A stretch of DNA of 64,000 nucleotides from Candidatus Electrothrix communis (GCA_030644725.1 CP130629.1:1714795-1778794), one strand, 5' to 3'; shown: positions 35,021-44,987, counted from the first letter of the stretch. Made by a program: numbers and translations. Notes: generated by a model not told the origin, from the sequence alone.

Positions 35021-35435
35021 GGAAATCCGAGATCGAAATATTTATGCTGTGGTCTTAAAACATTACCCGGCGGTGCAGGCGGTGTATTTATTCGGCTCAA
35101 TGGCAACCGGAGAAGAACGACCGGACAGCGATGCGGATATCGGGCTTTTGCTGCCCATTGCAGAGGCAAAGAAAAGGGGGGCCTTGTTGCTCTCGCCCTG
35201 CGCCTTTGAACTTGCCGACCAGCTCGGACGGGACGTGGATCTCCTCAACCTACGCCAGGTGTCCACGGTGATGCAGCATCAGGTGGTGAGCTATGGCAGG
35301 CTGCTGCATGTTGGGGATGAATATGGCCAGCAGGAATTTGAGATGCTCACCCTCTCCTTTTATCAAAAATTGAATGAGGAGCGGGCAGAAATTTTAGAGG
35401 ATTTTTACCAAACCAAGAGGGCCTATCGTGTATGA
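35010..35435 (+). CDS. mntA: MntA-type nucleotidyltransferase antitoxin
   Basis: 141 residues. The minimal nucleotidyltransferase motif GSMATGEERPDSDADIG matches GS-x10-D-x-D. In studied pairs MntA AMPylates HepT and silences it. The ATG at 35010 overlaps the preceding gene by 11 nt, and its stop overlaps the hepT start (ATGA). This order, antitoxin first and HEPN second, is the usual one for the family. Confidence 0.88.
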   Translation: MMTEEIRDRNIYAVVLKHYPAVQAVYLFGSMATGEERPDSDADIGLLLPIAEAKKRGALLLSPCAFELADQLGRDVDLLNLRQVSTVMQHQVVSYGRLLHVGDEYGQQEFEMLTLSFYQKLNEERAEILEDFYQTKRAYRV

Positions 35436-35845
35436 ATGATGTCATTATCAACAAAATACAGTCCATTCAGCGTTGCGTGTTTCGAGCGCGAGAGGAATAC
35501 GGTTTTAACCCGGACGGATTTGCTGAGGATTTCAGTCGACAGGATGCAGCCATCCTTAATGTGATCCGGGCATGCGAACAGGCTATTGACTTGGCTAATC
35601 ATCTGGTTCGGCAACTCAAACTGGGGATCCCAACGAGCAGTCGGGATAGTTTTCAACGGCTCGGTGAGCAGGGGATTATTGATCGAGAACTAGCGGAATC
35701 CCTTGGCAGGATGGCCCATTTTCGAAATTTTGCTGTGCATCAGTATGAGAAGATCGACATCAACGTTGTCTGTGAGATAATCAGCAAAAAGCTTGAGGAG
35801 CTGATTCGGTTTGGGGATGCGGTTATGGAGTATTTTGCTGATTAA
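35432..35845 (+). CDS. hepT: HepT-type HEPN ribonuclease toxin (DUF86)
   Basis: 137 residues, almost all helical. The HEPN catalytic motif R-x4-6-H is present as RNFAVHQY near residues 110-117, with the typical preceding MAHFRN. The N-terminal helix pair with ACEQAIDLANHLV is also usual. It forms a tight pair with mntA, and the next gene starts 15 nt downstream, so the pair may be co-expressed with the HEAT/nuclease-like genes. Confidence 0.87.
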   Translation: MNDVIINKIQSIQRCVFRAREEYGFNPDGFAEDFSRQDAAILNVIRACEQAIDLANHLVRQLKLGIPTSSRDSFQRLGEQGIIDRELAESLGRMAHFRNFAVHQYEKIDINVVCEIISKKLEELIRFGDAVMEYFAD

Positions 35846-35860
35846 CGGTATACATACAAA

Positions 35861-37600
35861 ATGAGTTTACTTGAAAAGCAGATAGTTGACAGCGTTCAGT
35901 CTGGAACTTTTTTAGAGGTTGTTCATCGCATTTATCGGGACAACTTTGATGAAAAAGAAATGATCGGCAAAGAGGTCGCAGCCCTCCATAATGCAGGAAA
36001 GATTGATATAATAGCAGAATTCAGAAAGCTCAACAGCTCCGATCAACAGCTTGATTTTTTCATGATTCGACATGTGCTGGAAAAAGCTCTGCCCAGCATA
36101 GATGCCCCGGTTATCTCTGTGATGGACTGCGTCAAGCATCTGACAGAAGAAGCTGGAAACGATATGGCTGCTGGCACGCTGATTCTTCCGTTTATCGCGT
36201 TCTGTGAGGCAAATTCAGCACGACCCGACGAAATACTATCCGCCGCTTTAATTGATATAGACGACACCTTTGATTTCATAACCCCGGCAATCACTGCCGG
36301 TTCCAATCTTCAGCTTGAGCAGTATGCAAACAAGGCTGTCGAGCTGTGTTCTCACGAAAATATTCTAATCCGCTCCCGAGCCGTTCATGCACTTGGACGC
36401 ATAAAATATCACGACCATGAGGATCTGATTATAAAATTCTTGCAGGCTATCCAAACGACACTTGAGCTTGATTGCGATGATTATTTGTATGTAGCTGCAT
36501 TGCGATCTATTTTTGCGTTGTTTAAGGCAGAATCCAACCAGGAATACTTCGCTGTTACTCTCACGAAAAATATTCTTCAAAACCCAACTGACACTATCCT
36601 CTATGAGGCGTCTCAGCTTTTCTTTTTTGAAGCCAAGATACTACCGGTCACCCTGATTGATCTTTTGCTCCAAGCCTTAATCAGTATCAACCATGAACAT
36701 CACGGCACGATAAGAAATATTGATTCAGGCCTTTGCTCGCTGCTTCAACGTGGAATGCAGGAGAAAGTCACATCTTTTCTTGAAGAAATACTTGTTCAGG
36801 AAAAGCAGGAGTTCTCTGCAAAACAATTTAACGGGCTAACCAGAGAATTCTTTGAAAACAAAGAACGTTCTCTTGATATTCTCATCACCCGCTGGCTGCT
36901 CTCCAAGCAAGTGTCATTAGGTCGTGCTGCTGCTGGCTTATTAGAGGACAGCCCAGACGATGGCATAGCTGTCACAGCTGATCTTGACCAATTGCAGGCA
37001 TTGCCCGAAGGAATTCGTGTTTTTCTGGCAAGAAAAGCTTGCGGTTGGTTTTTTCACAAGCAAATAAGTGCTGCCAGTTTCATCATGTCATTGATTGATA
37101 CTGCTCCGAACGATGAAATCGAAGAAATAACCGAAATTTTGTTTCATCCACTTCTGATCAGCTATTCCGGTAGCGTAAAGGATCATCTTGTCAAAACAGT
37201 TGAAGAAGAACCTTCCGAAAAGGTAAAACTGGTTATCAATGCTGTTCTCGAACGACTTAATATCTATCATGAAAGCTTAGAATCCCCTATTGATGAGCTA
37301 GTGCCAATTCAGACACAGCGAGAAACTCATCTTCGTTATATGAGTAGATTGATGGCGGAATCGTACAAAGCTGCCCGAAAAGATTCAATTTTTCTATCGT
37401 TTACAACAACCTCCCATTTGCTATATGGATCTCGTGCTGTTCATTGTTTTGAAAACGAGTTTGTCGGCCAAAAGGCCCGGCAGGAAATTCCCATGCAGGA
37501 AATGAGTCATTCCTTTGAATTCCCCGCTCTTGAGTATCTCGACCCGCACAGTCTTGATTATAAGTTACGAACTTTTCGTATAGAAGGATGTGACTCATGA
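35861..37600 (+). CDS. Large HEAT/ARM-like helical protein of unknown function
   Basis: A 579-residue helical protein that I cannot assign to a family. Residues about 160-250 read as HEAT-type repeats (LCSHENILIRSRAVHALGRI, then a repeat with YLYVAALRSIFALF). The remainder is helical with acidic patches. There is no signal peptide, TM helix or nucleotide-binding motif. It overlaps by 4 nt (ATGA) a gene with a PD-(D/E)XK-like N-terminus and follows mntA-hepT by 15 nt. This suggests a recognition or regulatory subunit paired with a nuclease-like effector. The function is inferred only from context. Confidence 0.62.
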   Translation: MSLLEKQIVDSVQSGTFLEVVHRIYRDNFDEKEMIGKEVAALHNAGKIDIIAEFRKLNSSDQQLDFFMIRHVLEKALPSIDAPVISVMDCVKHLTEEAGNDMAAGTLILPFIAFCEANSARPDEILSAALIDIDDTFDFITPAITAGSNLQLEQYANKAVELCSHENILIRSRAVHALGRIKYHDHEDLIIKFLQAIQTTLELDCDDYLYVAALRSIFALFKAESNQEYFAVTLTKNILQNPTDTILYEASQLFFFEAKILPVTLIDLLLQALISINHEHHGTIRNIDSGLCSLLQRGMQEKVTSFLEEILVQEKQEFSAKQFNGLTREFFENKERSLDILITRWLLSKQVSLGRAAAGLLEDSPDDGIAVTADLDQLQALPEGIRVFLARKACGWFFHKQISAASFIMSLIDTAPNDEIEEITEILFHPLLISYSGSVKDHLVKTVEEEPSEKVKLVINAVLERLNIYHESLESPIDELVPIQTQRETHLRYMSRLMAESYKAARKDSIFLSFTTTSHLLYGSRAVHCFENEFVGQKARQEIPMQEMSHSFEFPALEYLDPHSLDYKLRTFRIEGCDS

Positions 37601-38904
37601 AGCTAATTATTCGGGAATATCTTGCCTCGTTACGGGAAAGGAATGAGCTGGATGCCCTGATCCCAGACCTGCTTTCACAAATGGGCTTGGATGTATTTGC
37701 AAAACCGGGCAGGGGTGTCCCTGAATATGGAGTTGATGTGGCAGCGTTTGGGAGCATTGATGACCAACCCGATAAAGTCTACCTTTTTTCAATAAAGTCT
37801 GGAGATTTGGGGCGGAAGGATTGGGACGGCGGAGAATCTCAAGACCTCCGCCCTTCATTAAATGATATACTTGATGTGTACATCCATACACACTTACCAG
37901 CTGAATACAAATCAAAGCCTATTGAAATTTGCATATGCTTTGGAGGTGAACTTAAACGTCAAATTCATCAACGAGTTTCTTTATACGAAGAAAAAAACAG
38001 CACAGATCAGATCTCTTTCAGTAGATGGGATGGAGAAAAAATAGCAGGATATATTGAAAGATTTCTTTTGCGGGAAGAACTGCTCCCTAAAAATTGCCGT
38101 CGCCTGCTCAGAAAATCCTTGGCCATGCTTGACGAACCAGATGTATCGCACAGGCATTTTTGCAAATTGATCAAGCTGCTGGCAGATAATAAGGACAACA
38201 GAAAGCCGAAAGAAATTCTGACCGCAATGAGGCAGCTCAATTTATGCCTGTGGATTCTCTATACATGGTGTCGAGAATCGGATAATCTCGAAAGCGCCTT
38301 CCTTTCCGGCGAACGGGCAGTGTTAACGGCTTGGTTCATGGGCAAGCCATTCCTAAAAAAGAAAGGCAAAATCTCAACGGCCCTGCTTGAAACATCAGGC
38401 TCCATTCTATTACTCTACACACAGATAGCCCATTATTTTCTGGAAAACAAAATCCTTCCTCATGCCGGAAAATTATATGCGCTTTCCAGAGCAGCAGCTC
38501 CATCCTGTGCGCTGGATGTCAATTTGAAACTCTTTGATATTCTCGGCAGACTGGCCTTATCCGGGCTTTGGTTATATTGGCTGTCAAGTCGTTTGCCGCA
38601 AGATGATACCCAAGAAGCAGGAAAGGTTATCCAGCAAGGAATTGAGCAATACCAAACTGGTATTACACAGCTTATAGCAAACAACCCTATCCTGTTTACC
38701 CCGTATAAAGATGACCAAGCAATAGACATTGCCCTTGCAGCCTATTTTTTAGCCATTGATCCGAAAAATCACGGCGATCTCCATGCGTGGTTGAGCAATA
38801 TGGTTGATCGGATTCGCTTCCTGTTTCAAACAAACAGCACCTATCCCTGCACGCTGCGTAATTATCATGAACTCTTAGCCCAACTTTGCGAGAATTATTA
38901 TTAA
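37597..38904 (+). pseudogene. 5' part of PD-(D/E)XK-like protein gene, cut by an IS1634-type element
   Basis: The genuine sequence runs to 38878; the last nine codons and stop come from the inserted element. The N-terminal 130 residues resemble a restriction-endonuclease fold: an acidic residue in ELDALIPDLL, Asp in EYGVDVAAFG, and VYLFSIKSGDLG with the catalytic Lys; the usual acidic residue two before Lys is Ser. A largely helical region follows, with tetratricopeptide-like character. Joining 37597-38878 to 40962-41404 restores an open frame of 575 codons including stop. The truncated form might still be made but is probably inactive. It overlaps the HEAT-like gene and so forms a two-gene unit. 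Confidence 0.8.
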
Positions 38905-40957
38905 GATCTGCCCAACTAGCTGATTTTTCGTTGGCCGTGAAAATATTTTTCATGTAATATTAATTAGTTATATTTTTTAAGCTTTTTGCGGTGCCAAGAA
39001 ATTACCAAGCTGTCTTGAAAAAACTGAATTTTAGTGTATGCTGATGTGATGTTTATCAGAAAAACGGCATGCAGCAAATATGGTGCCAAACAATATTTCA
39101 CCTACAGGCTTGTGGAAAATGTACGTACTGAAAATGGTACGAGCCAACGCATTGTTCTCAATCTGGGGATTGATTTTTCTTTTCCAAAAGAGAACTGGAG
39201 GTCTCTTGCCAAGCGTATTGAACAAATTCTGTATGGACAGCGGCCAGTGTTCGCACCACCTGATGACATAGAAGTAGCCGCCCAGCAGTATGCGGCAAAA
39301 ATTATACGAAAACAGGAGGGTAGCGAGGTTAGCAACAAGGAGGTCTCTCGATATTATTCTATTGATATTGACAGTTTGGAAACATCCAGGCCAAGGAGTG
39401 TAAGCGTTGAACATGTTGTCTATGAGACTGTAAAAGATATGGGATTTGAGCAAAAACTCACTGATCTGGGTTTAACTCGGCCCCAAAGACATGCTGCGAT
39501 TGGCACGATTATAGGCCGTATGATTCAACCGGGCAGTGAACTGGCAACCCATTACTGGCTCCAAAATAAATCTGGTCTCGGCGAACTTATTGGAAGTGAT
39601 TTCGAGGAAATGAACCTGTACAAGTTCTACCAGGCTTCCGATCTGTTGCTTAAAAATAAAGACGAAATAGAGAGCTATCTTTACAAAAAAGAAAGAAGTA
39701 TTTTCCAATTCAAAGAAACCATCACCCTCTACGACCTCACCAACACCTATCTTGAAGGCAGCGGTAAATATAATAAACTGGCAGCCCTCGGGAAATCTAA
39801 AGAAAAACGTACCGATTGTCCTCTTGTGACCCTTGGGCTCGTTCTTGATGCCAGCGGATTTCCCAAAAGAAGTGAAATTTTTTCCGGTAATGTGGGCGAA
39901 GCAAGTACCTTGGAGCAGATGATTACAGAACTCCATGAAAAGTGCCTTAATCCTCAGAAAAAACCAACAATAGTCATGGATGCCGGGATTGCGACGGAAA
40001 AAAACATTACCTGGCTGAAAGAGAATGGTTACAAATACATAGTTGTCAGCAGGAAACGGAAGCGTGAGTTTTGTGAGCAAGAGGCAATCGTGGTTAAAAG
40101 GACTGGTGAAAATACCGTCAAAGCACAGAGAAAAATTAACGAAGAAACAGGTGAGATTGAACTCTTTTGTCACTCAACTCTTCGTGAGAAAAAAGAGCAG
40201 GCAATGCAGGATCGCTCTTCAACTCGCTTTGAGGAAGAGTTGAAGAAATTACATTCCGGTCTGCACAAGAAATATTGTACGAAGAAATATGAAAAAGTTG
40301 TAGAAAAACTTGGCCGACTTAAACAACAATATTCCCGTTCTGCTCAACATTATCAAGTAGATGTAGACAAGGACGAGAAAACAGGCAATGCCTTACAGGT
40401 TACCTGGAAACGGAAAGACAAACAAAACACCCAGGCTACGCATCCTGGTGTGTACTGCCTTCGAACGAATCATACCCAGCTTGACGAATCAGCGTTGTGG
40501 CACACTTACACCATGTTGACAGAGCTGGAAGCCGTTTTTCGATGTCTTAAATCGGAGCTGGGTCTACGTCCTGTTCATCATCAGATTACAAGTAGAGTGA
40601 CCGGGCACTTGTTCATTACTCTGCTCGCATACCATTTTGTCCATTCAATTCGTTACCGGTTGAAACAACATAATATTCATTCGAGCTGGGACGGTTTAAG
40701 AAGACAGCTTGATGGTCAAGTTCTCACGACAACATCAATGAAATGTGAAGATGGTGAAATGCTTCATATAAGAAAAAGTACAGCTCCAGAACCAAGACAA
40801 CAGGTAATCTATGATGCCCTTAAAATGCCGTACTATCCTGGGGGGACAGTAAGAAAAAAAATGAAAATAAAAAAATCTGTGGTGCCAAGAACGAATTTCC
40901 AAAACACTTAACATGATGATTTCAAGAGAATTGTTTTCTCTGTGTCGCAAAGTTGGG
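38879..40957 (+). mobile_element. IS1634-type insertion sequence (2079 bp)
   Basis: Perfect 13-bp terminal inverted repeats CCCAACTTTGCGA (38879-38891) and TCGCAAAGTTGGG (40945-40957) bound the element. TTAG occurs just outside both ends (38875-38878 and 40958-40961), a 4-bp target duplication. One transposase gene occupies most of the element. Removing the IS and one TTAG restores the interrupted gene in frame, which fixes the boundaries. The clean ends suggest a recent insertion. Confidence 0.92.
39049..40911 (+). CDS. IS1634 family DDE transposase
   Basis: The 620-residue protein from the ATG at 39049; an in-frame GTG at 39034 is an alternative. Features of the family are present: GRMIQPGSELATHYWLQ, first catalytic Asp in TLYDLTNTYLEG, DCPLVTLGLVLDASGFPK, second Asp in TIVMDAGIATEKNI, and the Glu region LTELEAVFRCLKSELG followed by RPVHHQ. 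The reading frame is intact, so the element may still be active. Lysine-rich residues end the protein. The gene lies wholly inside the inverted repeats. Confidence 0.93.
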   Translation: MFIRKTACSKYGAKQYFTYRLVENVRTENGTSQRIVLNLGIDFSFPKENWRSLAKRIEQILYGQRPVFAPPDDIEVAAQQYAAKIIRKQEGSEVSNKEVSRYYSIDIDSLETSRPRSVSVEHVVYETVKDMGFEQKLTDLGLTRPQRHAAIGTIIGRMIQPGSELATHYWLQNKSGLGELIGSDFEEMNLYKFYQASDLLLKNKDEIESYLYKKERSIFQFKETITLYDLTNTYLEGSGKYNKLAALGKSKEKRTDCPLVTLGLVLDASGFPKRSEIFSGNVGEASTLEQMITELHEKCLNPQKKPTIVMDAGIATEKNITWLKENGYKYIVVSRKRKREFCEQEAIVVKRTGENTVKAQRKINEETGEIELFCHSTLREKKEQAMQDRSSTRFEEELKKLHSGLHKKYCTKKYEKVVEKLGRLKQQYSRSAQHYQVDVDKDEKTGNALQVTWKRKDKQNTQATHPGVYCLRTNHTQLDESALWHTYTMLTELEAVFRCLKSELGLRPVHHQITSRVTGHLFITLLAYHFVHSIRYRLKQHNIHSSWDGLRRQLDGQVLTTTSMKCEDGEMLHIRKSTAPEPRQQVIYDALKMPYYPGGTVRKKMKIKKSVVPRTNFQNT

Positions 40958-40961
40958 TTAG

Positions 40962-41404
40962 AGCACCCAATACGGGACAGGGAAGACTATCAAAAGAATG
41001 TCACAAATGCGAGTGTCCTGTATCCCACCATTGCGGTATTCGCCGCGTTGCTCGGATTTAAAGATATCTATTCAACCGTGCAGAAAATCAAATCCGACTT
41101 TTTAACGCATTGCGATTTTCAGTATTGGTACCCGGATGCGACCTCCGAGGAGCATTACTACACGAATGACACACTTCATGGTGCTGCATTCCTCGGCGTA
41201 TACATCGATAATGATTACAAAATTTTCTTGAATGATCTGTTCGGCGAATGCAAGGAATCAGGGGATTTTCATGAATTGAGTGCGATAAAACACGGGCACT
41301 GGCCTCTTATCCTCCTCGCCTCACGACATTACCGATTACCGCCGCCTCTCCATTTTCTGAAAAACCAGAATGGTTCTAAAAATCAGGCCAAACCAAAAGG
41401 ATAA
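40962..41404 (+). pseudogene. 3' part of the PD-(D/E)XK-like protein gene
   Basis: The sequence continues the frame broken at 38878. Across the repaired junction it reads ...NYHELLEHPIRDREDYQKN..., and it ends with a lysine-rich tail after PPLHFLKN. Its 147 residues are helical with aromatic-rich patches (DFQYWYPDATSEEHYYT). An ATG at 40913 inside the IS end opens a fused frame, but no ribosome site supports its use. I read this as the orphaned C-terminal domain of the nuclease-like protein. Confidence 0.82.
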
Positions 41405-41463
41405 TGTGATAAAAACAACGTGCTGAACGTCACAATAACCCGCACCCGACAAAAAGGAAGGCC

Positions 41464-42402
41464 ATGTTAAGCAGAGTAAAGCTGAGTGAAACAACCGTTG
41501 TAACTATTGACTGGGACATGACCCCGGATCTTGCTTTCTGCACCTTTTCCGCCAAAGGTCTGCGGGAGGAGCTGATCAGCACCAAGGAACGAACCTGTTA
41601 TTTCTTTATTGATAACTGGGGGGATGAACCGAAGCTCTGCCTCATGGAGCGTGGGGTACGATATGTGCATATTCTGGCGGAAATCACGGCACCCAAGGAA
41701 ATCGTGCTTGATTGCATTCACCGGCAGGGAGCCAAGGCCTCTACCAGGGAAAATTTCCCTGTTGATGACATCCTCACGGAATGGCTGCTGGCCGAGGTCG
41801 TGGATCAGAGGGAAAGCCCGTATCTCTTGCCGACGATTGCGCCGCAACCCGAAGTGGAGGATATGGGAGAACCGCTTCCGTCTGCGGATACTATCGGGTT
41901 CAGCGGCGAAAAGATCCTTCTGCCTTGTGAACCACGCGCCCTGACAGAAGAACAGGTTGCGTTGCTTATCAGGGACGAGAATTTCTACGATGTTCGGCTG
42001 AATCCGCAGGGTAACTTTGCCAATACCTTGGTCGACAGCGGGGACGGACTCACGGCCCTTGACCAAGGTACCGGCCTGCTCTGGCAGCGAGCAGGGCTTG
42101 ATCTCTGCTCGATCCGTACCATGAAGGCGAGGATCGAAGAACTGAATACAGCAGGATTCGCGGGTTTTCACGATTGGCGCATGCCCTCCCCGGAAGAGGC
42201 CATGTCCCTGATGGAACCGACAGCTAATGCCAAGGGTATGCATCTCCATCCCTGTTTTTCTAAGGAACAGCCCTTTATCTTTACCAATGCCCGCCGCAAG
42301 CCCACCGGGTATTGGTTTGTCGATTATAGCCAGGGTAAGAGCTATTGGTCTTCCGGCACCGTGCCTGGAGGGTTTTGCAGGCTATGCCGGAAAAGCGGAT
42401 AA
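41464..42402 (+). CDS. DUF1566 (Lcl C-terminal-like) domain protein
   Basis: 312 residues; AAGGAAGG precedes the ATG. The C-terminal 130 residues match DUF1566: DSGDGLTALDQGTGLLWQR, MKARIEELNTAGFAGFHDWR, MPSPEEAMSLMEPT and a YWSSGTVPG ending. The family is thought to act at surfaces or in adhesion, but here no signal peptide is present. The N-terminal half (residues 1-150) is not recognised. The gene follows the broken nuclease-like gene by 59 nt and might have been its operon partner. Confidence 0.75.
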   Translation: MLSRVKLSETTVVTIDWDMTPDLAFCTFSAKGLREELISTKERTCYFFIDNWGDEPKLCLMERGVRYVHILAEITAPKEIVLDCIHRQGAKASTRENFPVDDILTEWLLAEVVDQRESPYLLPTIAPQPEVEDMGEPLPSADTIGFSGEKILLPCEPRALTEEQVALLIRDENFYDVRLNPQGNFANTLVDSGDGLTALDQGTGLLWQRAGLDLCSIRTMKARIEELNTAGFAGFHDWRMPSPEEAMSLMEPTANAKGMHLHPCFSKEQPFIFTNARRKPTGYWFVDYSQGKSYWSSGTVPGGFCRLCRKSG

Positions 42403-42443
42403 GGAAACCTCAAACAACAAAATCCCTTTTTCGATACGGAACT

Positions 42444-42471
42444 GTAAGGGCGGTTCGCGAACCGCCCTTAC
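42444..42471. repeat. Perfect 28-bp REP-like palindrome
   Basis: The sequence GTAAGGGCGGTTCG followed by its exact reverse complement. It lies 41 nt after the DUF1566 gene. Its GTA(G/A)GGGCG ends resemble those of the repeat at 32958-33014, so it may belong to the same dispersed REP-like class or act as a terminator. Confidence 0.65.
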
Positions 42472-42586
42472 TCTTGCCTCTCTTCGGCTGATACGTAAGC
42501 CCAGATCCATTGAAGCTACCGCTGTGTTTACAGCGGGCACCATAAGAGCAATACATGATTACGTTTTTAGAATTTAGGGTTGAATT

Positions 42587-43375
42587 ATGTCAAATAATGA
42601 TGATTCCTCACGCATTGGCGTTTTAAAAATAGTCTCAACGTTCTTCTCGTCGGTCGTGATCGCCTCTGCAAGTATTGTCGTGACCCTCACGTATAACAGT
42701 AAAAAATTGGAGATCAGTAATAAACAGGCTATTTCGCAAATGGAAATTGCCAGCATTAAAGAAATTTCAAAACTGATCCCACAGCTTGGTTCCGAAAACG
42801 CCAAAGAACGAAAATTCAGTGCTATCGCCCTGTCGCTTTACGGCAAAGATGCCGTTCCGGCTTTAATCGCCCTGTTGGATGATGAAGAAATAGACGTACG
42901 TGATGCCAGCAGCAAGGCCTTGTCTTTGATAGGAGACCCTGCTCTTGCAGAGTTAGAAATGGCATTTAAAGACAGACAAAACTCTGCAAACTTACGGGGC
43001 AGCGCCATCTACACCCTGGGGCGGATGAAATCCTCCCTGGCAATCCCCTTAGCCCTTAAGACAGTTGCCGACAGCTCAGAAAATAAAATTGTCCGTAAAG
43101 ATGCGGCAAATGCGCTCGGAATGCTCAAAAGCACGCGGGGGATCCCTGTCTTACTCAAGGCAATCCAATCAACCTCGAACACGGTCCTTGCAGAAGCAAG
43201 CGTTTGGGCTTTAGGAGAAATTGGGGATAAGAACGTAACAGAACAACTCGCCACCATGTTAACCCATCCTAGCGACAGGGTACGGATTCAAGCGATCTGG
43301 GCCCTGACAAAATTAGTGCCTTACTCCTCAACTTCTGTCACAAAAAACAAGAAAATCAAGCGGCAATTTTTATAA
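42587..43375 (+). pseudogene. 5' part of membrane-anchored HEAT-repeat protein gene, cut by an uncharacterised element
   Basis: One N-terminal TM helix (IVSTFFSSVVIASASIVVTL) is followed by about five HEAT repeats of the PBS-lyase/EZ type: ERKFSAIALSLYGKDAVPAL, DVRDASSKALSLIGDPALAE and so on to RVRIQAIWALTKL near residue 243. The last 19 codons (PYSSTSVTKNKKIKRQFL) do not fit the repeat and belong to the inserted element. The missing end is found at 44988-45113. AGGG precedes the ATG. HEAT repeats of this kind mediate protein contacts. Confidence 0.75.
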
Positions 43376-44987
43376 GATTTTCAATGGATGCCGCCAGCAA
43401 CGCATTCAGAGCGTTACTCAACCGCATCCCCTTGACGGTCACCTGGTATCGATTCTGTCGGGGAAGTTTTCGGATAATCCCGTGACTTCTCAACAGCCGC
43501 AGGTGACGGCTTATTTTGGCTGATAACTGTTTGTCCGTGCGGCCGGAGCCGAAAGGAGTGTCCGACAACCGCTCCCGAAGCATTTTGTTCGTTAGACCGG
43601 AAATCATGTATGCGGGATCGGAGAGCGCAAGAAGCAGTTCTTGGTCCTTACCGACCGGATCAAGGCCGCGAAATCGACGACCGTTTTTCGTTATATGAGC
43701 AGTCAACTCCTCCATGAAATTACGGATCGGAGTTTTTTCCTCCAACGTCGCAAGATCATCCATAAAGCGGTTATTGACGTCCTGAGAAACCGATGCCCGC
43801 AACGGTATATCCATTACGCCTTTGCGCATGGGCATTCGCTGTTTCGGTTCGTTTTCATCCTGACCCTGCTTATGGCGAAATACTTTAAATTTTCCAGGAT
43901 CATTGATGGTTGTTTCTACTCGCATATTATTCTGTTCGTTGTACAATTTGACAGAATTTTTATCAACCCAATGACGAATACGTATACCGTCATTGAAATC
44001 CGTGAGGCGTGTCATGACGGTATCATGAGAACGGCCATCAGGACGACCGGCTTTGGTCAAAGGTCGATCAAGGTAACGCAAGACACGGGTACTCGTTCCG
44101 ATTATATGTGCGTGTCGCAAAAGAGCATCCATAGGAGCTTTCAAGGAATCGGGGTTGTCGAAAATAAGATCCGTGGCCCACTCGCTCTGCCATAAGGTCC
44201 AATAATAAGAGAGATGCGGCCCTAGGATATCTTATTCGTTGCGTAAAGCCGTCAAGCATATCCGTAAAACGGGTGTTCAGCTGTTCGTCAAGCAGTTGTT
44301 GCGCTTTTTGATAATCAGCAATGTGCAGAAACTTGTTTCCGTGAACATGAAATCCCACACCTTCTTTTTCAAGTCCCCGGCGCAGCCATTCACGACCGTT
44401 GAGGCACATTTGAATATGGTAGGGAAACCAAGTCTGCAGCCGTATGTTCATAAAACCGAATTCACAGTCATCAAAGTAGAAATACAGATGCTTACATTGG
44501 GTTTGATAATTTCTGATTTGTGGAAAACCCGCCTGGTTGCAATACACAGCCCGATAAGATGAGGCACTTTCCATACAGGACCACACGCCGATCAGACCAC
44601 TTTCAATCTGTTCCTGCTGTTGGCGTTCATGGGCAAGTTCTTCTTTTCGAATACGCCATGTCGGAATATGGATAATGGATTGCCCGGAGTTATCACGAGC
44701 ATATTGATCAGCAGTGTCGACTACATCTTTTGTTCGGGCAACCATCCAGTTTTTGTAGTCTTTGTTGAGTACGCCTTTAGAGCCCAAAAAGCTCATGACT
44801 TGGGAGGCGGACATCAGGGGAAGAATCCATCCTTTGAAAACGATACGATCAAATCCTGAGAGTACGCCCTTGACTGAACTGGAGAACCTGTCTATTAATG
44901 ATTTCATGAGTCGTTCCTCCTTATATCCTGAAAGTTATTGGCTACTTTCATTTTACATCAGGAACGGCTCTACTTCATACGGTAATT
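43316..44987 (-). mobile_element. Uncharacterised mobile element carrying one gene
   Basis: About 1.67 kb separates two halves of one HEAT-repeat gene, and its only coding content is a minus-strand gene of a family I recall as frequent multi-copy hypothetical proteins. Excising 43316-44987 rejoins the HEAT frame at TTA|GGG (codon-exact), but the ends are uncertain by roughly 25 nt: no clear terminal inverted repeats or target duplication can be seen. A hairpin TGAAAGT-N8-ACTTTCA (44929-44950) precedes the gene, and GCGGGC-AAG-GCCCGC (44993-45007) lies near the right end. Confidence 0.65.
43356..44907 (-). pseudogene. Frameshifted gene of a recurrent uncharacterised mobile-element family
   Basis: Frame one runs from the ATG at 44907 (AGGAGG upstream) with MKSLIDRFSSSVKGVLSGFD, RIVFKG and FGFMNIRLQTWFPYHIQMCL. 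It shifts near 44216-44236, after DGFTQRI, into frame two, which reads GPHLSYYWTLWQSEWATDL, then TTINDPGKFKVFRH and a C-terminal winged-helix-like region (KISRHLRLLRSHGIIRKLP). The total of 1552 nt is 517 codons plus one base, so a single extra base explains it. The family (about 500 residues) is widespread; I believe it encodes a transposase-like or mobility protein, but that is inference. Confidence 0.72.

Noticed and set aside
39472-40173. 233-codon minus-strand frame inside the IS transposase gene
   Set aside because: Shadow of the transposase; the sense strand carries all catalytic motifs.
40913-40961. ATG in the IS end as true start of a 163-residue gene
   Set aside because: The first 16 codons are IS terminal sequence; the remainder completes the broken nuclease-like gene.
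41467-42249. 260-codon minus-strand frame opposite the DUF1566 gene
   Set aside because: The plus-strand gene has a ribosome site and a recognised domain; the antisense product has neither.
43311-44987. AATT as target duplication of the single-gene element
   Set aside because: Joining at AATT leaves the HEAT frame out of register by one base; the ends are left approximate instead.
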